From NCBI GenBank assembly GCA_024114885.1, contig CP099419.1, forward strand, positions 3,906,001 to 3,970,000: DNA of 64,000 nucleotides, read 5' to 3'. Under the pieces are notes generated by a model, which worked only from the letters and a program-made list of their open reading frames with translations, made no database searches and was not told where the DNA came from. Both the position numbers and the translations under genes were made by a program. The stretch comes from Septoria linicola. Lineage: Eukaryota; Ascomycota; Dothideomycetes; Mycosphaerellales; Mycosphaerellaceae. This document shows positions 20,704-31,709 of this stretch, in pieces. Each line of letters starts with the position of its first letter. The stretch's first letter is position 1.

Positions 20704-23393
20704 TCAAATCTTATACACAATTCCCCCACTCAACATAATCTTATTCCGCTCATTCAACTCCTCCAATGCCTTCTGCGCTTCATCCTCCTGGAAACGTGCC
20801 TCGCCACTACGTAAGCGTGCATTGACAGCGGCGACTAAAGGTTCGACGTCTGCTGCGTCGTTGGCGAAGAGTGGGCCGTCGATCAGTTGGCCGAGACCTC
20901 GTTGGAAAGCAGCCAGTCGCGAAGCCGTGATAGGTGCTGCGACGGGTTCTTCATCCGCGTCATCGTCCTCGTCTTGTTCTTGTGTCTGCTGCGAGTCGTC
21001 TTGGAGGAGCTGTGAAGCGGGAAGTGAAGATGCCATGCTTGCTTGTGAGCCGGTGGCGCCATTTGTTTGTGTGGTTCGTCCTGTTCGGGCAGGGGTAGAT
21101 GTGTAGAGATCTTCCTCTTCCCCCTCTTCTGCGCCTCCATTGGCTGCTGCATTGCCATTGGTGCCGTTGGTGCCTCTTGTGCTTCGTCCAGGGGTACGTG
21201 TTGATCTGCTGGCTCGTGGGCGGAGGTTTGTATCATCATCGTCGTCACTGCTGTCAGAGTCGTCTGTCGACATGGCGTCTGGATCTGGAGAGCGTCGGGC
21301 ACGCTTCCTTCGCTTGCGCTCGTCTTCGACGACTTCCTTGAACAGAGCGAATCGCAGAATTCCTTCTGCGATTTCTGCATCCTTCTCGTCGACTCTGTTC
21401 GACAGACGCGATTTGGCGTGTGCGGTGGCCAGACGAATCAGAGTCTCCAGGGTACGTGCAGTCATGGGTGAGGTCTTGCGCTGGTTGCCTTCCATCTCGT
21501 CGTTTCGCAAAGCACTGTAAGCTGCCACAATATGGTCCGCGGCTCCCTTGGTCAAGATTGGCTTCACACGCGACTTGGCATACTGAATATACTTCTTGAT
21601 GAAAGGTATGCTCAGGACTTCTCGTCTCTGGCTGGCACCACGTCCTCTCGTGATTGTTACTCCACTGTGAACCATGGCATCAAACTTCTCGTAGGGTTGC
21701 GTAGTCTTGTTCGTAGCATCGCCTTCTTCCTCAAGACCTACTCCCAGCGTTTGCGTCTGCTGCTCACGAACTGGCGCACCTTCCTCAGTGCCTGGCTGGC
21801 GGTATCTGTGCATACGAAGGACATGCTCAGACACTTGTCGATCTCGAACGTCCTCAATATCATCCGTGACAACGAACAGCAAATCGAAACGCGAAAGCAG
21901 CGAGTCGGGTAGAGCAATGTTCTTGTGTGGGTCCTTGTGCGTGTCGTATTGTCCGTAGATAGGGTTGGCCGCCGCAATCACGGAACAGCGGGCGTTCAAT
22001 GAAGTGTGTATCCCAGCTTTTGCGATCGTGACAGTCTGCTGCTCCATGACTTCGTGAATTGCGACTCGGTCGACATCGGACATCTTGTCGAACTCATCGA
22101 TACAGACCACACCGCGATCACCAAGAACCATGGCGCCAGCCTCTAGACGCCTTTCGCCAGTCTCCTTGTCAGATGTAACTGCCGCAGTGAGACCAACACC
22201 AGAAGAACCACGACCTGTCGTGGCAATGGCCAAGGGAGCGGTATTCAGCACGAATCGCAGAAGTTGAGATTTCGCAGTCGATGGGTCACCGACCATCAAG
22301 ATGTTGATATCACCACGAAGATGTGTGCCGTTGTCCAGATTCTTCTCCATTCCACCCAGCAGCATGAGCAAGATAGCCTTCTTGATGTAGTCGTGGCCGT
22401 AGATGCTGGGTGCCAACGATTGTGATAGCAGGTCAAACACCTTTCGCCCCTTTGAGATCTTGTTGATGTTCCTGATGTCGCCGTCCGTGATGACTTGCTG
22501 CGCGATACCACCGCCCGACTTCGAGGATAGCAGAATGACATTATTTGCCAAGATGAGCGTCTTGAATGTTGAGCTCCCTTGACCAGCATTGCGGTTGCCC
22601 AGAGACCGGTAGATACCGACCAGTTGTATTCTGTCGCCCGGCTTGACTCGGTCGACCATGTCGTCGTCCATGATAACATCCACACCGCGCGGCAGCTGTC
22701 CAGCAGGTGCTCGCTCAGGCATTTCTTGTATCGAAATTGTCTGATGATCTCTGTATGTGCAGTACCCGTATTCTGTAACGAGCGGGTTGCCCTCACCATC
22801 TTCTGTGGGATACACGCTCGTGCTCGCTGCTCCATTTGCGGTCATGGTCTGATCTCGATATTCGCGGAAGTGGAAAGTCGACTTCTTCTCGTTCCAATGC
22901 ACGCTCTTGATGACTTTCGGCCGTACGAGCGAGCATTTTGTGACAATGCCTTCCAGGGAGACCATGTGGTTCAGGTAGTGTGAGGAGAGCGTTCGCGGGT
23001 TGCAGGCGTATTCTCCAAAGCTGCCCACGTAGGCGCAGTAGTACATGGCCTCCTCATCGACTTGCTGTGTTGCTCGGTTTCGCAGGGTTTGGACAATGTT
23101 GAACAGCGCGCGATCGAATGCTTGCGACCAGTCAAACGGCTGGTTCAGGAGGCCATCTGCGATTTCTCTGCTGTGTTGCCGGATCTCGTCAATGCTCACG
23201 GTCAGTCGTCGCAATCCGCGATTGAGCATCAGCAGGATTTCTGCTTGATAGCTGCGCGCTCTCTGGTCCTCTACGTCCTGTCAGCCCTTTCTCCTCGAGA
23301 TTCAATTTCGTGTTTCTCACGCGGATCGAGAAACTCTTCGGCAGCTCGAATGCGGTCGCGCACGGCCTCGTCGCGAAGCTGAATGCCGTCCAT
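20704..23393 (-). CDS. MCM3: DNA replication licensing factor MCM3
   Basis: Exon 1 is 23393-23321 (MDGIQLRDEAVRDRIRAAEEF) and exon 2 is 23270-20704, joined over a 50-bp intron (phase 1), giving 879 residues. The long frame alone lacks the true start; the upstream exon supplies the N-terminus known from MCM3. The MCM AAA+ module is intact: Walker A GDPSTAKS (~352-359), Walker B VVCIDEFDKM (~412-421) and the arginine finger SRFD (~484-487). The C-terminus is a long acidic, Ser/Asp/Arg-rich region with an NLS-like KRRKRARR, then a conserved tail ending EELNERNKIMLSGGIVYKI. MCM3 is a subunit of the MCM2-7 helicase loaded at origins in G1 and activated in S phase. A highly expressed housekeeping gene; assignment is firm. 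Confidence 0.97.
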
Positions 23394-24170
23394 GGTGGCG
23401 TGTTGTGTGTGTGTGTGATCCAATTGAGCAGCCAGCAGAATAGTGTGTATGGTGTCGCTGTCACCGTTGTGAGGGTGCTTAAGTTAGCGCTGGGACTTCG
23501 TTTCTGAGGAGAATCGCGAACGCGTCGCGTCGTGTCGAAGTGGGTGCATGGCGCTAAGGTATAATAGGTTAGATCAGGTCTCGCCCCTCCATCCCGATCT
23601 GCGATATGCTGAAATACTGCAGGCCGGCTCAGAGGATATAGACCATAAAGCTGAGTTTCGCAGGTGAACTGGCCTCATTGACAGATTGAGCAAAGATTCG
23701 TCTTCCGCGTTGGTCTTTACCATGTCTTGTAGAGACGAGTTCAGTCCTCCCTACGGGCCTCTTTCATCTGAGTATGCTTTGTGGTACTCATAGACTGCGA
23801 CACATCGGATTTGCTGAACGAACGGACTGGCTATTTGAGACAGGGTAGCGCCATGATTCAAGGACGAAGCAGCACAAGCAAAATGAGCAGCATCATATCG
23901 AGAACGTGATGATTTGAGTCTCCATTAGTTAATGCAGAACTGCAACCATTTACGAATAGATCAGGCCAACGCCATCCAATAGCAGCCTCTATGGCGAAAC
24001 GAAACAGGTAGACTGAAAAGACTCGCTGCCCAATGACAAGAAGTTCTCATTACACATTAATCATTACTATAGATTTGCAGAAGCTCCATTACACATTAAT
24101 TCCTGTCAAGCATCCTCCATGCTGCCATCGAAACAGCCCTATCTCGAAGATCGGGTGGCCCATTCAAGAA
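23394..24170. other. Intergenic stretch, no gene seen
   Basis: Upstream of MCM3 and downstream of the small membrane protein gene, both on minus. Short frames only. A GT-rich dinucleotide tract sits just upstream of the MCM3 ATG (around 23,403-23,420). Confidence 0.5.
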
Positions 24171-24776
24171 TTAGACACTACCCATCTTAATTGCCTTCCC
24201 TTTCCTCTGCTTCCTCTCCAACTCCACCGCCCTGGCAGCAAAGCTCAACTGCACAAGCGCCAAAACCGCCGCAATAGCACCCGTAACCACACGGCCATAG
24301 AACAGCCCGGAGCCATACGGATCATAGCTGTCACTGCCATAGTAGTACATGTACAATGGCAAGAATCCGCCAGTGTCCGGACTCCATTCGGTGACGCCCC
24401 ACATCAACAGGACGAACACCCACGCGCCAAACGCGATGATTGACCAGATAATGGAGACCACAGGACTGAGCATGCGGCGCTGGTAGAGAAAGAAGTCGAT
24501 TGCTGCAGCGAGCATTGTTGCCATTGGTAGGCCGGCAGCGTAGAAGTAGACTTCGCTGGAGAAGATGTGTTAGTCTGCCGTACTGGCATTCGTGATGGAA
24601 AAGAACGCTTACGCTGTAGAAATGCGATAATAGTACGACGCATCTCCAATCTCAGCATTTGCAATCTTCGCTGTAAATGCACATCCAATCGCCCATGTGA
24701 TGAGCGACATGAAGAAAAGTAGAACCAGCACTCCTCTGATCCCCGAAGACCATCCGCGCCAGAGAGTGTCTGCCAT
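24171..24776 (-). CDS. Four-helix membrane protein, MARVEL-like topology
   Basis: Exons 24776-24613 and 24555-24171, with a 57-bp intron (GTAAGC donor, phase 2), give 182 residues beginning MADTLWRGWSSGIRGVLVLL. Four hydrophobic segments are visible: VLVLLFFMSLITWAIGCAF, YFYAAGLPMATMLAAAIDFFL, VSIIWSIIAFGAWVFVLLMWG and VVTGAIAAVLALVQLSFAA. The C-terminus is strongly basic (ERKQRKGKAIKMGSV) and should be cytosolic. The four-helix layout with short loops resembles fungal MARVEL/Nce102-like proteins, but no diagnostic motif was recognised, so this is a topology-based guess. The splice joins the two halves precisely in frame, which supports the gene itself. Confidence 0.78.
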
Positions 24777-27169
24777 GATTGCGGCTGCGATTGCGATCTA
24801 CTCCAGAGCCTACTATCGTTTGTTTGATGTTTTTGTGAAATGAATGTTGTGCAACGACCTAGTAGTGTTCAGACAGGACAAGCGAGCATACAGCTACTTG
24901 TCTACTTCTCTACCTCAAGCAGAAACCGAGGCTCCGTGTCATGTGTGGTGCAAAATGCACTGCCTCGACTGGGCGTACATCAACATGTGGCCGGATGCGG
25001 TAGATGATTGGTCGGTGCCAAGAACATTCCGATCCTGAAGGATGGGGTTCGGGTCCAGAAACGAGTGTAGCCCTGAGTGGTTTTGGTAGTGTTTGGCAAT
25101 GTCAGAATACAATTGTAGTGAATGGGAGCGGGTTGCTGTGTTGTCCGAGGTGGTGTTGGTGCTGGTGTGAATTTAATATTGGTCGATCAAGGCAGGCTCA
25201 GCCTTGGGCTTCGGGTGAGACGAAAGGTTCTCAGCATATGGATTGCTCAAGCTTTTTGACTGTGCTATGCTTGCATGTTTGTTAGACCTATGCCACCCTC
25301 CCGTCTTGCGAGTGGAAAAGGAGGATTGCAGCCGAGATGTCGATCTTTTGGGATTTCGATCTTGTCGTCGTTCATGATCTAGGTATCGTTCTGCTACAAA
25401 AGGTAGCAGCTGTAAAGCATCCATAGCATCCTCTGACATCATATGAGCGTCTGCATGCTTGTTGTTGTGATCCACAGGCTGTGCTCCAGGCCATAAAGGT
25501 CTGTTGGTCCAAAACATATTTTCCTCACTGAAAGCTTGGTGACAGTGAGGAAGCAAAAGAACGGTTACAGCACAGCTTAGCTGTGAACGTCTGATGGACG
25601 ACGTTGGCAGGATTCGACTGGTGGAACGTTAGTGCTGGATCCAGAGACTTTGCATCGAAATTGATTACATACACCTACGCCCCCGAAGGGAATTGATTTC
25701 GAGAGACGATTGCATTAAGCAATATTCTAGTCAATCGCATTAACCGCTTTGCTACAACGCCTGATGAGAGAGCACAATCTGAGGTGTAATATGATACACA
25801 GCTGCGATGAGGGTGGAGGTTGAAGAAAATTCTTGGTGGGCCCGTGCGCCAAGATTTCATGAGTGAATGACAAACGGCACTACACTTCCTGCACCCCGGA
25901 CGACCTGAAATACAGCTCATAGTATAGCCTGACTCAAGAAAATTGTTCATGATTGGTTGGAAAGACTTGCTGGGTGGAGAACGAATGGGTATGAGTTGAT
26001 GTATGCCGAAATGCTCTGAACTTCGGGATTCTTTGCCAAATTCTCTTGAAGCACATCGGCCCGGTGATATTTGTTGCCTAAGGTGTCAATAATTATAGCA
26101 TGCACGCCTTATGTGTGTCGTCTCTGGAGTTGCAACGATCGCTGGCGAAATGTTGAAATGGTTATCATGAGGTGTCGTCCGGCTGCACTCCCGCTCAAGC
26201 TCCAACACCACTCCAACTGACGCTTCGATTTTGGCACTACAAAACGCAACAACCCGCACCCCGACATCGACCACATGGCACTATCATGGAGACCACGCCT
26301 TACCGCATAGATTTATGCTCTAGTCGGCCGTCCAGACCATCTTACACGGCCTCTGCGGGTGTCTGGCACTCTCTCACCAGTGGCACGAAATCGCTCTACA
26401 ACATGTGGCGCGCACATTTCGAGATCGCTCGTCTTGGAACGAAAACAAGTCGTAGCGGATACATACACGCTCCCAGATACTTCGCAGTCGTCAATCGTCA
26501 TCCACAATGCAGCTAGCAGAGCTCCCACACCAGAAGCACACTCAGAGGCGCACTACCAAGACATTTTACGACGCTTCTATACGCCATGGCTCGTCTTGAA
26601 CACGACAAGCACCCGTCTGATCTTCGCCGTGGCCGGCTTGGTACACGTCGGCAGAGCGCCTGACCACTCAACGGCATCCTACGGCTACAAAGCATGTTTC
26701 TTATTGGCTGACAGCAGGGATCTGGAGACCCCATGGAGCGCCTCACAATGGTACCGTCGCAATTCGCGGGGAATGGTCGATTGCGGCTGCAGCGAAAAGT
26801 CTGTGCGATGATTGAGCCTGAAAGTTGGTGGTTTTAGCGAAGGAGCAGTGCTTTGGTACTAAAGCGATCGTGGCCTGCTGTTGCATTGTCTCGCAGCTTG
26901 GTTTATCTTGGTTTCTCGAGGGCCAAGAGCACGACAAGAGGCGAAGACTTTCTTGGCTGGAGCTTGAGTGGTGAGTAAGTCGTTCTCTGCACGAGGCACT
27001 TTCCTGTCGCTGTGAGATGCTTTGATGACCTTGAAGGCACTGCACGTTGCACAAGACAGCAATAGCTCCTCGCCATGTGCCTACCCAACATGGGCTATTG
27101 CTCATTGACAGTGTCTACGGCGATTGAGATCGAAACTAACACACTTGACAAGCAGACATCGCACCAACC
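24777..27169. other. Gene-poor intergenic stretch
   Basis: About 2.4 kb with only one weak candidate (see the minus frame at 25173-25517). Plus frames at 26172-26516 and 26359-26811 overlap in different frames and have no domain. The right end holds the promoter of the JEN1-like transporter. Confidence 0.45.
25173..25517 (-). CDS. Weak hypothetical frame, basic protein
   Basis: A 114-codon frame from an internal ATG at 25517. It continues upstream without an ATG, and a GTAACC...TTTCAG stretch just before it could be an intron from an unseen upstream exon. Composition is plausible for a protein: DAMDALQLLPFVAERYLDHE, then a Lys/Arg/Ser-rich tail ending EPALIDQY. No domain is recognised. It may be the last exon of a spliced gene, or a chance frame in a gene-poor stretch. 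Confidence 0.28.
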   Translation of the reverse strand: MFWTNRPLWPGAQPVDHNNKHADAHMMSEDAMDALQLLPFVAERYLDHERRQDRNPKRSTSRLQSSFSTRKTGGWHRSNKHASIAQSKSLSNPYAENLSSHPKPKAEPALIDQY

Positions 27170-28764
27170 ATGGCCGACGATAAGTATGTCGACCACGCCA
27201 TCGAGCGCGAAGATGCCTCCCTCCCAGGCACCGGCGAGCCCGTCGCCAACATGAGCGCCGGACGCTACCTCGCAACGCGCTTCAGCACTCTCAAGCCACC
27301 AATGGAGAAACTCGAAAACCCCATCACATTGCTCCGTCTCCTCAACACCAAACAATGGCTATTCTTCCTATGCTCATTCGTAGCTTGGACATGGGATGCT
27401 TTCGACTTCTTCACTGTATCCTTGACAGTTTCCAACTTGGCGGCACAATTCGACAAGTCGAAGAAGGATATTACCTGGGGCATTACATTGGTTCTGATGT
27501 TCCGATCTGTGGGTGCTATTACCTTCGGTCTGGCGTCTGATCGATATGGACGAAAGTGGCCGTTTGTGGTCAACAACCTGCTCTTCATCGTTCTTGAAAT
27601 CGGCACTGGTTTCTGTAACACCTACGACCAGTTCCTCGCTGTTCGAGCGCTGTTTGGAATTGCCATGGGTGGTCTTTACGGTAACGTGGCTGCTATGGCT
27701 CTGGAAGACTGCCCGGAAAAGGCTCGAGGTATCATTTCTGGTATGCTTCAGCAAGGTTATGCGTTCGGATATCTCCTCGCTACAGTCTTCGCTCGCGCAC
27801 TGGTCAACACGACACCTCACAAATGGCGACCGCTGTTCTGGTTTGGAGGAGCCGTTCCCGTTCTGATCATCGCTTTCCGACTGTGTCTTGGAGAGACGGA
27901 AGCCTACGAGCAGCGGATGCGAGTTCGAGAAGGCAGCAACAACGTTGGCAAGACCTTCGTCAAGGAAGGCAAAGTTGCACTCAAGCGACACTGGATGCTG
28001 CTCATCTACATGGTCCTGCTCATGGCTGGTTTCAACTTCATGTCTCACGGAAGTCAAGACTTGTACCCTACTATGTTGGAGAACCAGTACGATTTCTCGG
28101 CCAACGCAGTCACTGTCACACAAGTCGTTGCGAACCTCGGTGCCATCAGTGGTGGAACCACAATTGGCTACCTCTCACAAGCTCTTGGACGGAGATTCAG
28201 CATCATCTTTATCAGCATTGTTGGTGGTGCACTGCTGTACCCGTACAGCTTTGTCGGCAACGAGAGAGTCATGGCTGCGGCTTTCTTCGAGCAGTTCTGC
28301 GTCCAGGGAGCTTGGGGAGTCATTCCTATTCATTTGATGGAACTGTCTCCAGGATCTTTGCGAGCATTCGTAGTCGGCACTTCTTACCAGCTTGGTAACC
28401 TGGTCTCATCAGCCTCGAGCACGATCGAGGCTACGATTGGCGAGAGATTCCCTCTGGAGCCTAAGATTGAGAACGGCAAGAGCGTGTCGCGGTACGAGTA
28501 TGGCAAGGTGGTGAGTTCAATGCTATTCTGTCATGGAAGCAAAGACCATATACTGACTCGTCCCAGATCTGCATCTTCATGGGCTGCGTCTATGCTTATG
28601 TCATCCTGCTCACATTTTTGGGACCTGAGATGAGAGGTCGTTCTATGTCGGTCAGCGCTGATGAGGACCTTGCGGAGGCTGCTGGAAGGCATGCCATGGC
28701 TCATGCTGATCATGGCAAGCCTGATCGCAACGGATCTGACATCAGTGACATTGAGAAGGCTTAG
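27170..28764 (+). CDS. JEN1: JEN1-type monocarboxylate/proton symporter (MFS)
   Basis: Exons 27170-28510 and 28567-28764, with a 56-bp intron (phase 0), give 512 residues. The protein has twelve-helix MFS character, including GLASDRYGRKWPFV (the DRxGRK loop between helices 2 and 3) and FGIAMGGLYGNVAAMALEDCPEKARG. FNFMSHGSQDLYPTML is the NxxSHxSQDxxPT signature of the JEN lactate/pyruvate transporter family. The second exon adds a helix and an acidic/basic cytosolic tail. In yeasts JEN proteins import lactate, pyruvate or dicarboxylates across the plasma membrane and are glucose-repressed. Which acid this one prefers cannot be read from sequence; substrate assignment is by family. Confidence 0.92.
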
Positions 28765-29092
28765 ATAGGCTATGCTGCAGTATTTTATGATGAGCAATGA
28801 ATCGAATACAGTATGTGCAAATCGCACGAGACAGTTCCGACCTGACAATTCATCTTCGTCGGAATGCACGCTCTCATCGCGAATACTGGCAATAAATTTG
28901 ACTTGATGGTTGTGAAGTATTTCATGAGTGACGAAAGCTTACACGCGGAGCGCGACCCTGGAAAAGGTGGCCTCACGGAACAACTGGCGACGTATTGACA
29001 TCGAAAATAGAAGCGGCCTTTGACACTTTCTTACTCACAGTCTCTCGACAGCTTTTCCTTTAACACACTTCGACTTGATACATCAACCAACC
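28765..29092. other. Short intergenic region between JEN1-like and SEC62
   Basis: Contains the 3' end of the transporter and the promoter of SEC62. A pyrimidine-rich stretch precedes the SEC62 ATG at 29093. No gene seen. Confidence 0.5.
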
Positions 29093-30460
29093 ATGTATCA
29101 CCACAACACACAGCAGCAGCCTCCGGGCGCACAGGCGCAACAAGGCCCTCCTCCGGTGCAGGCCGAAGCACAACCCTCAGGACCAGGCGCTGGACAACAG
29201 CAACAGCAACCATTGCGACCACTGCAGGCGCCTTTCCAGCTGCAGCCCGGTCAGCAGCCCACGCCCGAGCAGATCCAGATGATGCAGCAACAACTCGCTG
29301 CCGAAGCTGAGAAGCACGGCATGACTGTTCAGCAATACGTCGAGCGCATGAAGGCCCAGATGATGCAGCAGGCGCAGATGCAGCAGCGCATGCAACAACA
29401 GCAACAACAGCCGGGAGGAGGACAGCAGCAATCACAGGGCGAGCACCAGCACCGACAAGGTCCACAAGGAGCACAGCCGGGACAGCAGGTTCCCATCCAG
29501 CCTGGCCCTCCCAAGCCAGAGGCAATCGCCATGGCCACTTTCCTCCAGTCGCAGGACATCAAGAACCGGACGTGCATCTTCAACGAGCAGCGCAAGGACA
29601 TGTTCAAGGTGAAGCGTGCCATCCGTGCTATTCAGAGTGAAGCGTACCAGAAAGCTCGCAAGAAGAACCCGCTCCTGCCCGAAGTCCACGACCGCGTCAC
29701 AGCAGAGAACGCTTTCAAGCTACTCCCGCTATCTCTCCTCGCTCTTCGAGTGACAAAGGTCGACGAGCACGCCGGCCACGAGGGCCACAATCACGCAAAG
29801 AAGAAGAGAGTCAAGGGCTTGTGGACGGTCAAGGTGGAGCCGCAACAGGAAGCAGCAGACGAGTTCTACTATGTCTGGCTATACCAAAGCACAGCAGCGC
29901 AGTGGAAGAACAAGTTGTACGCCGGAGGAGCTCTGGTCGGTATCCTCGCTGTTGTCTTTTTCCCTGTCTGGCCATACACCCTGCGCATCGGAGTCTGGTA
30001 TGTCTCGATGGGCATGCTGGGCCTCCTCGGTCTCTTCTTTGCAATGGCAATTTTCCGACTTATTCTCTTCTTGCTCACATTCTTCACCGTCTCTCCTGGA
30101 CTCTGGCTATACCCTAACCTCTTCGAGGATGTCGGCTTTTTCGATTCCTTCAGACCAGTGTGGGCATGGCACGAGAGTGAAAAGGACTTGAAGAAGCGGA
30201 AGAAGGAGGAGCGAACTGCAAAGAAAGCACGCAGGGAAGCAAGAGCTAGAGGAGAACTGCCACCCTCGAGCAAAAGGAGCAAGCAAAAACAAATTGAAGA
30301 GCCCGTGCAGCCTGCTCCAGAAGTTTCAGAGCCTGCTCAAGGTATCGTCGAGGCTTCCGAGACTGCTGCTACGGGTGCCGAAAGCGCTTCTGCCGAAGGC
30401 CTACAGCAGAGGACAGTACAGCCTCGGGTTGCGAGCGTAGAAGAAGAAGACGACGAATAG
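29093..30460 (+). CDS. SEC62: ER protein translocation subunit SEC62
   Basis: A single exon of 455 residues. The frame opens upstream with a TTG; the ATG at 29093 (MYHHNTQQQPPG) is the natural start. The first ~150 residues are Gln/Pro-rich with short poly-Q runs. The conserved core follows: ATFLQSQDIKNRTCIFNEQRKDMFKVKRAIRAI, FVKxxxxx-like spacing, and WTVKVEPQQEAADEFYYVWLYQ, then two membrane helices around GALVGILAVVFFPVWPYTL and LGLLGLFFAMAIFRLILFLLTFF, with WLYPNLFEDVGFFDSFRPVWAW after. The C-terminal tail is Lys/Arg-rich and then acidic. Sec62 works with the Sec61 channel and Sec63 in post-translational import into the ER. Assignment is firm. Confidence 0.95.
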   Translation: MYHHNTQQQPPGAQAQQGPPPVQAEAQPSGPGAGQQQQQPLRPLQAPFQLQPGQQPTPEQIQMMQQQLAAEAEKHGMTVQQYVERMKAQMMQQAQMQQRMQQQQQQPGGGQQQSQGEHQHRQGPQGAQPGQQVPIQPGPPKPEAIAMATFLQSQDIKNRTCIFNEQRKDMFKVKRAIRAIQSEAYQKARKKNPLLPEVHDRVTAENAFKLLPLSLLALRVTKVDEHAGHEGHNHAKKKRVKGLWTVKVEPQQEAADEFYYVWLYQSTAAQWKNKLYAGGALVGILAVVFFPVWPYTLRIGVWYVSMGMLGLLGLFFAMAIFRLILFLLTFFTVSPGLWLYPNLFEDVGFFDSFRPVWAWHESEKDLKKRKKEERTAKKARREARARGELPPSSKRSKQKQIEEPVQPAPEVSEPAQGIVEASETAATGAESASAEGLQQRTVQPRVASVEEEDDE

Positions 30461-30659
30461 CCTGATTTGGGACAAGCGACGGAGTTCAATGGTTTTGGGA
30501 GACATTTTGCGACATGAATCGCAGTGTTGCGCACTCTGCGACAAGTCGCTGCTTTGCTATGCGTGCGCCTCTTCCAAATGTTCAGAACAGCATTAGCATG
30601 TAATTGGCCTCAGCGATCAGCAAAATTCGTGACACGCACACCTTTCACTCCGCATCAAC

Positions 30660-31247
30660 CTACTCAAGGCTAAGTTGACATTTCTCTTGATTGAATGTCA
30701 CATGCGCCTTTGCGACTACTTTTTTCGCGTTCATCTTGGGCAATTTGATCACATCGAGATCTCCTTCCCAAGCTTCGTACTCTGATGGAATCTTGACGAC
30801 TTTGGTAGATACAGTCGGGAAGAAGCTCGTCGGCTCTTCGTATTCGTACACCATGGTGAACTTGCCACTACTGACACTACCATCTGGAAGCTTGACTCCA
30901 GCAGGACACGCTGTAAAGGTATGAGGCACTCCGCCTACAGTGTCCACGAGTGAGCCTGGTGCTACAGCGTAGTACTCGCCCGCAATTTCCAACAGCGCAA
31001 CGCCATGCAGAATTATAATCCGCTCGTCCACGAGTCGAGACTTGTCTGCCGACATGTGGATATGTCTGGGCAGTCTGTACTCTGTCGTGAACTCGATGAC
31101 CCCCAGCTGTCCTCGAAACCCTCGATTGTTCGATGGTGAGAGCTCGTGCATGGTCAGATTAATGTCGGCGAATGGCTTCTTGATATTGGCACCATTGCCA
31201 TGTGTGATGCGACTCCCATGGGTGAAAGCATAGCCGACCTCATCCAT
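30660..31247 (-). CDS. Cupin-fold protein
   Basis: A single exon of 195 residues from the ATG at 31247; ten further codons upstream reach only a TTG and are left out. The cupin core is visible: YRLPRHIHMSADKSRLVDERIIILHG (metal-binding HxH ... E motif 1) and EYYAVAPGSLVDTVGGVPHTFTACPAG (motif 2 with the second His). This suggests a small single-domain cupin that binds a metal, perhaps a dioxygenase, isomerase or simply a binding protein; the reaction cannot be told. It is divergently arranged with the thiolase gene (ATG at 31565), leaving ~317 bp as a shared promoter region. Confidence 0.78.
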   Translation of the reverse strand: MDEVGYAFTHGSRITHGNGANIKKPFADINLTMHELSPSNNRGFRGQLGVIEFTTEYRLPRHIHMSADKSRLVDERIIILHGVALLEIAGEYYAVAPGSLVDTVGGVPHTFTACPAGVKLPDGSVSSGKFTMVYEYEEPTSFFPTVSTKVVKIPSEYEAWEGDLDVIKLPKMNAKKVVAKAHVTFNQEKCQLSLE

Positions 31248-31564
31248 GCTATGTTGGAGAGAGGTGTCGGACACCAAGACCTATTTGGGAGTTTATGTTC
31301 CGCGCGTAGCACGGTGATGACTATCGAGTAAACAGCTTGCCAGCCTCGGTGATTGTTCGGTTCGTGGATGGCGAGGGAGGCAAGAGGTCCGTCCGTTCGA
31401 CTTGCCGGCCACTGCCATCGCGCAAAGAGCCTCGGCAAGATCAGCAGCTCGCGGTCGTTCACTCACTTGAACTCTATTCCACTTCGATCTACATAACATT
31501 TCTGTCGCAGTCTTCTCGCAATCCTTCACTAGCAAATACTACTACCACATCACATAAAACAACC
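31248..31564. other. Shared upstream region of cupin and thiolase genes
   Basis: Divergent promoter region of ~317 bp. A pyrimidine-rich stretch followed by an ACAAAACAACC-like leader lies just upstream of the thiolase ATG. No gene seen. Confidence 0.45.
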
Positions 31565-31666
31565 ATGGCTACTGAACGCGTGAAGTCTATCCTTGGGCAG
31601 CTCCTGCCAGGCCAAACGCCGCTGGACAAGATGTGAGTTTGCCACAAACATGACACGGATATCCGC

Positions 31667-31709
<43 letters not shown>

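Noticed and set aside
26172..26811. Two overlapping plus frames of 114 and 150 codons
   Set aside because: Different frames, no domain, no intron that connects them; typical chance frames in GC-balanced intergenic DNA.
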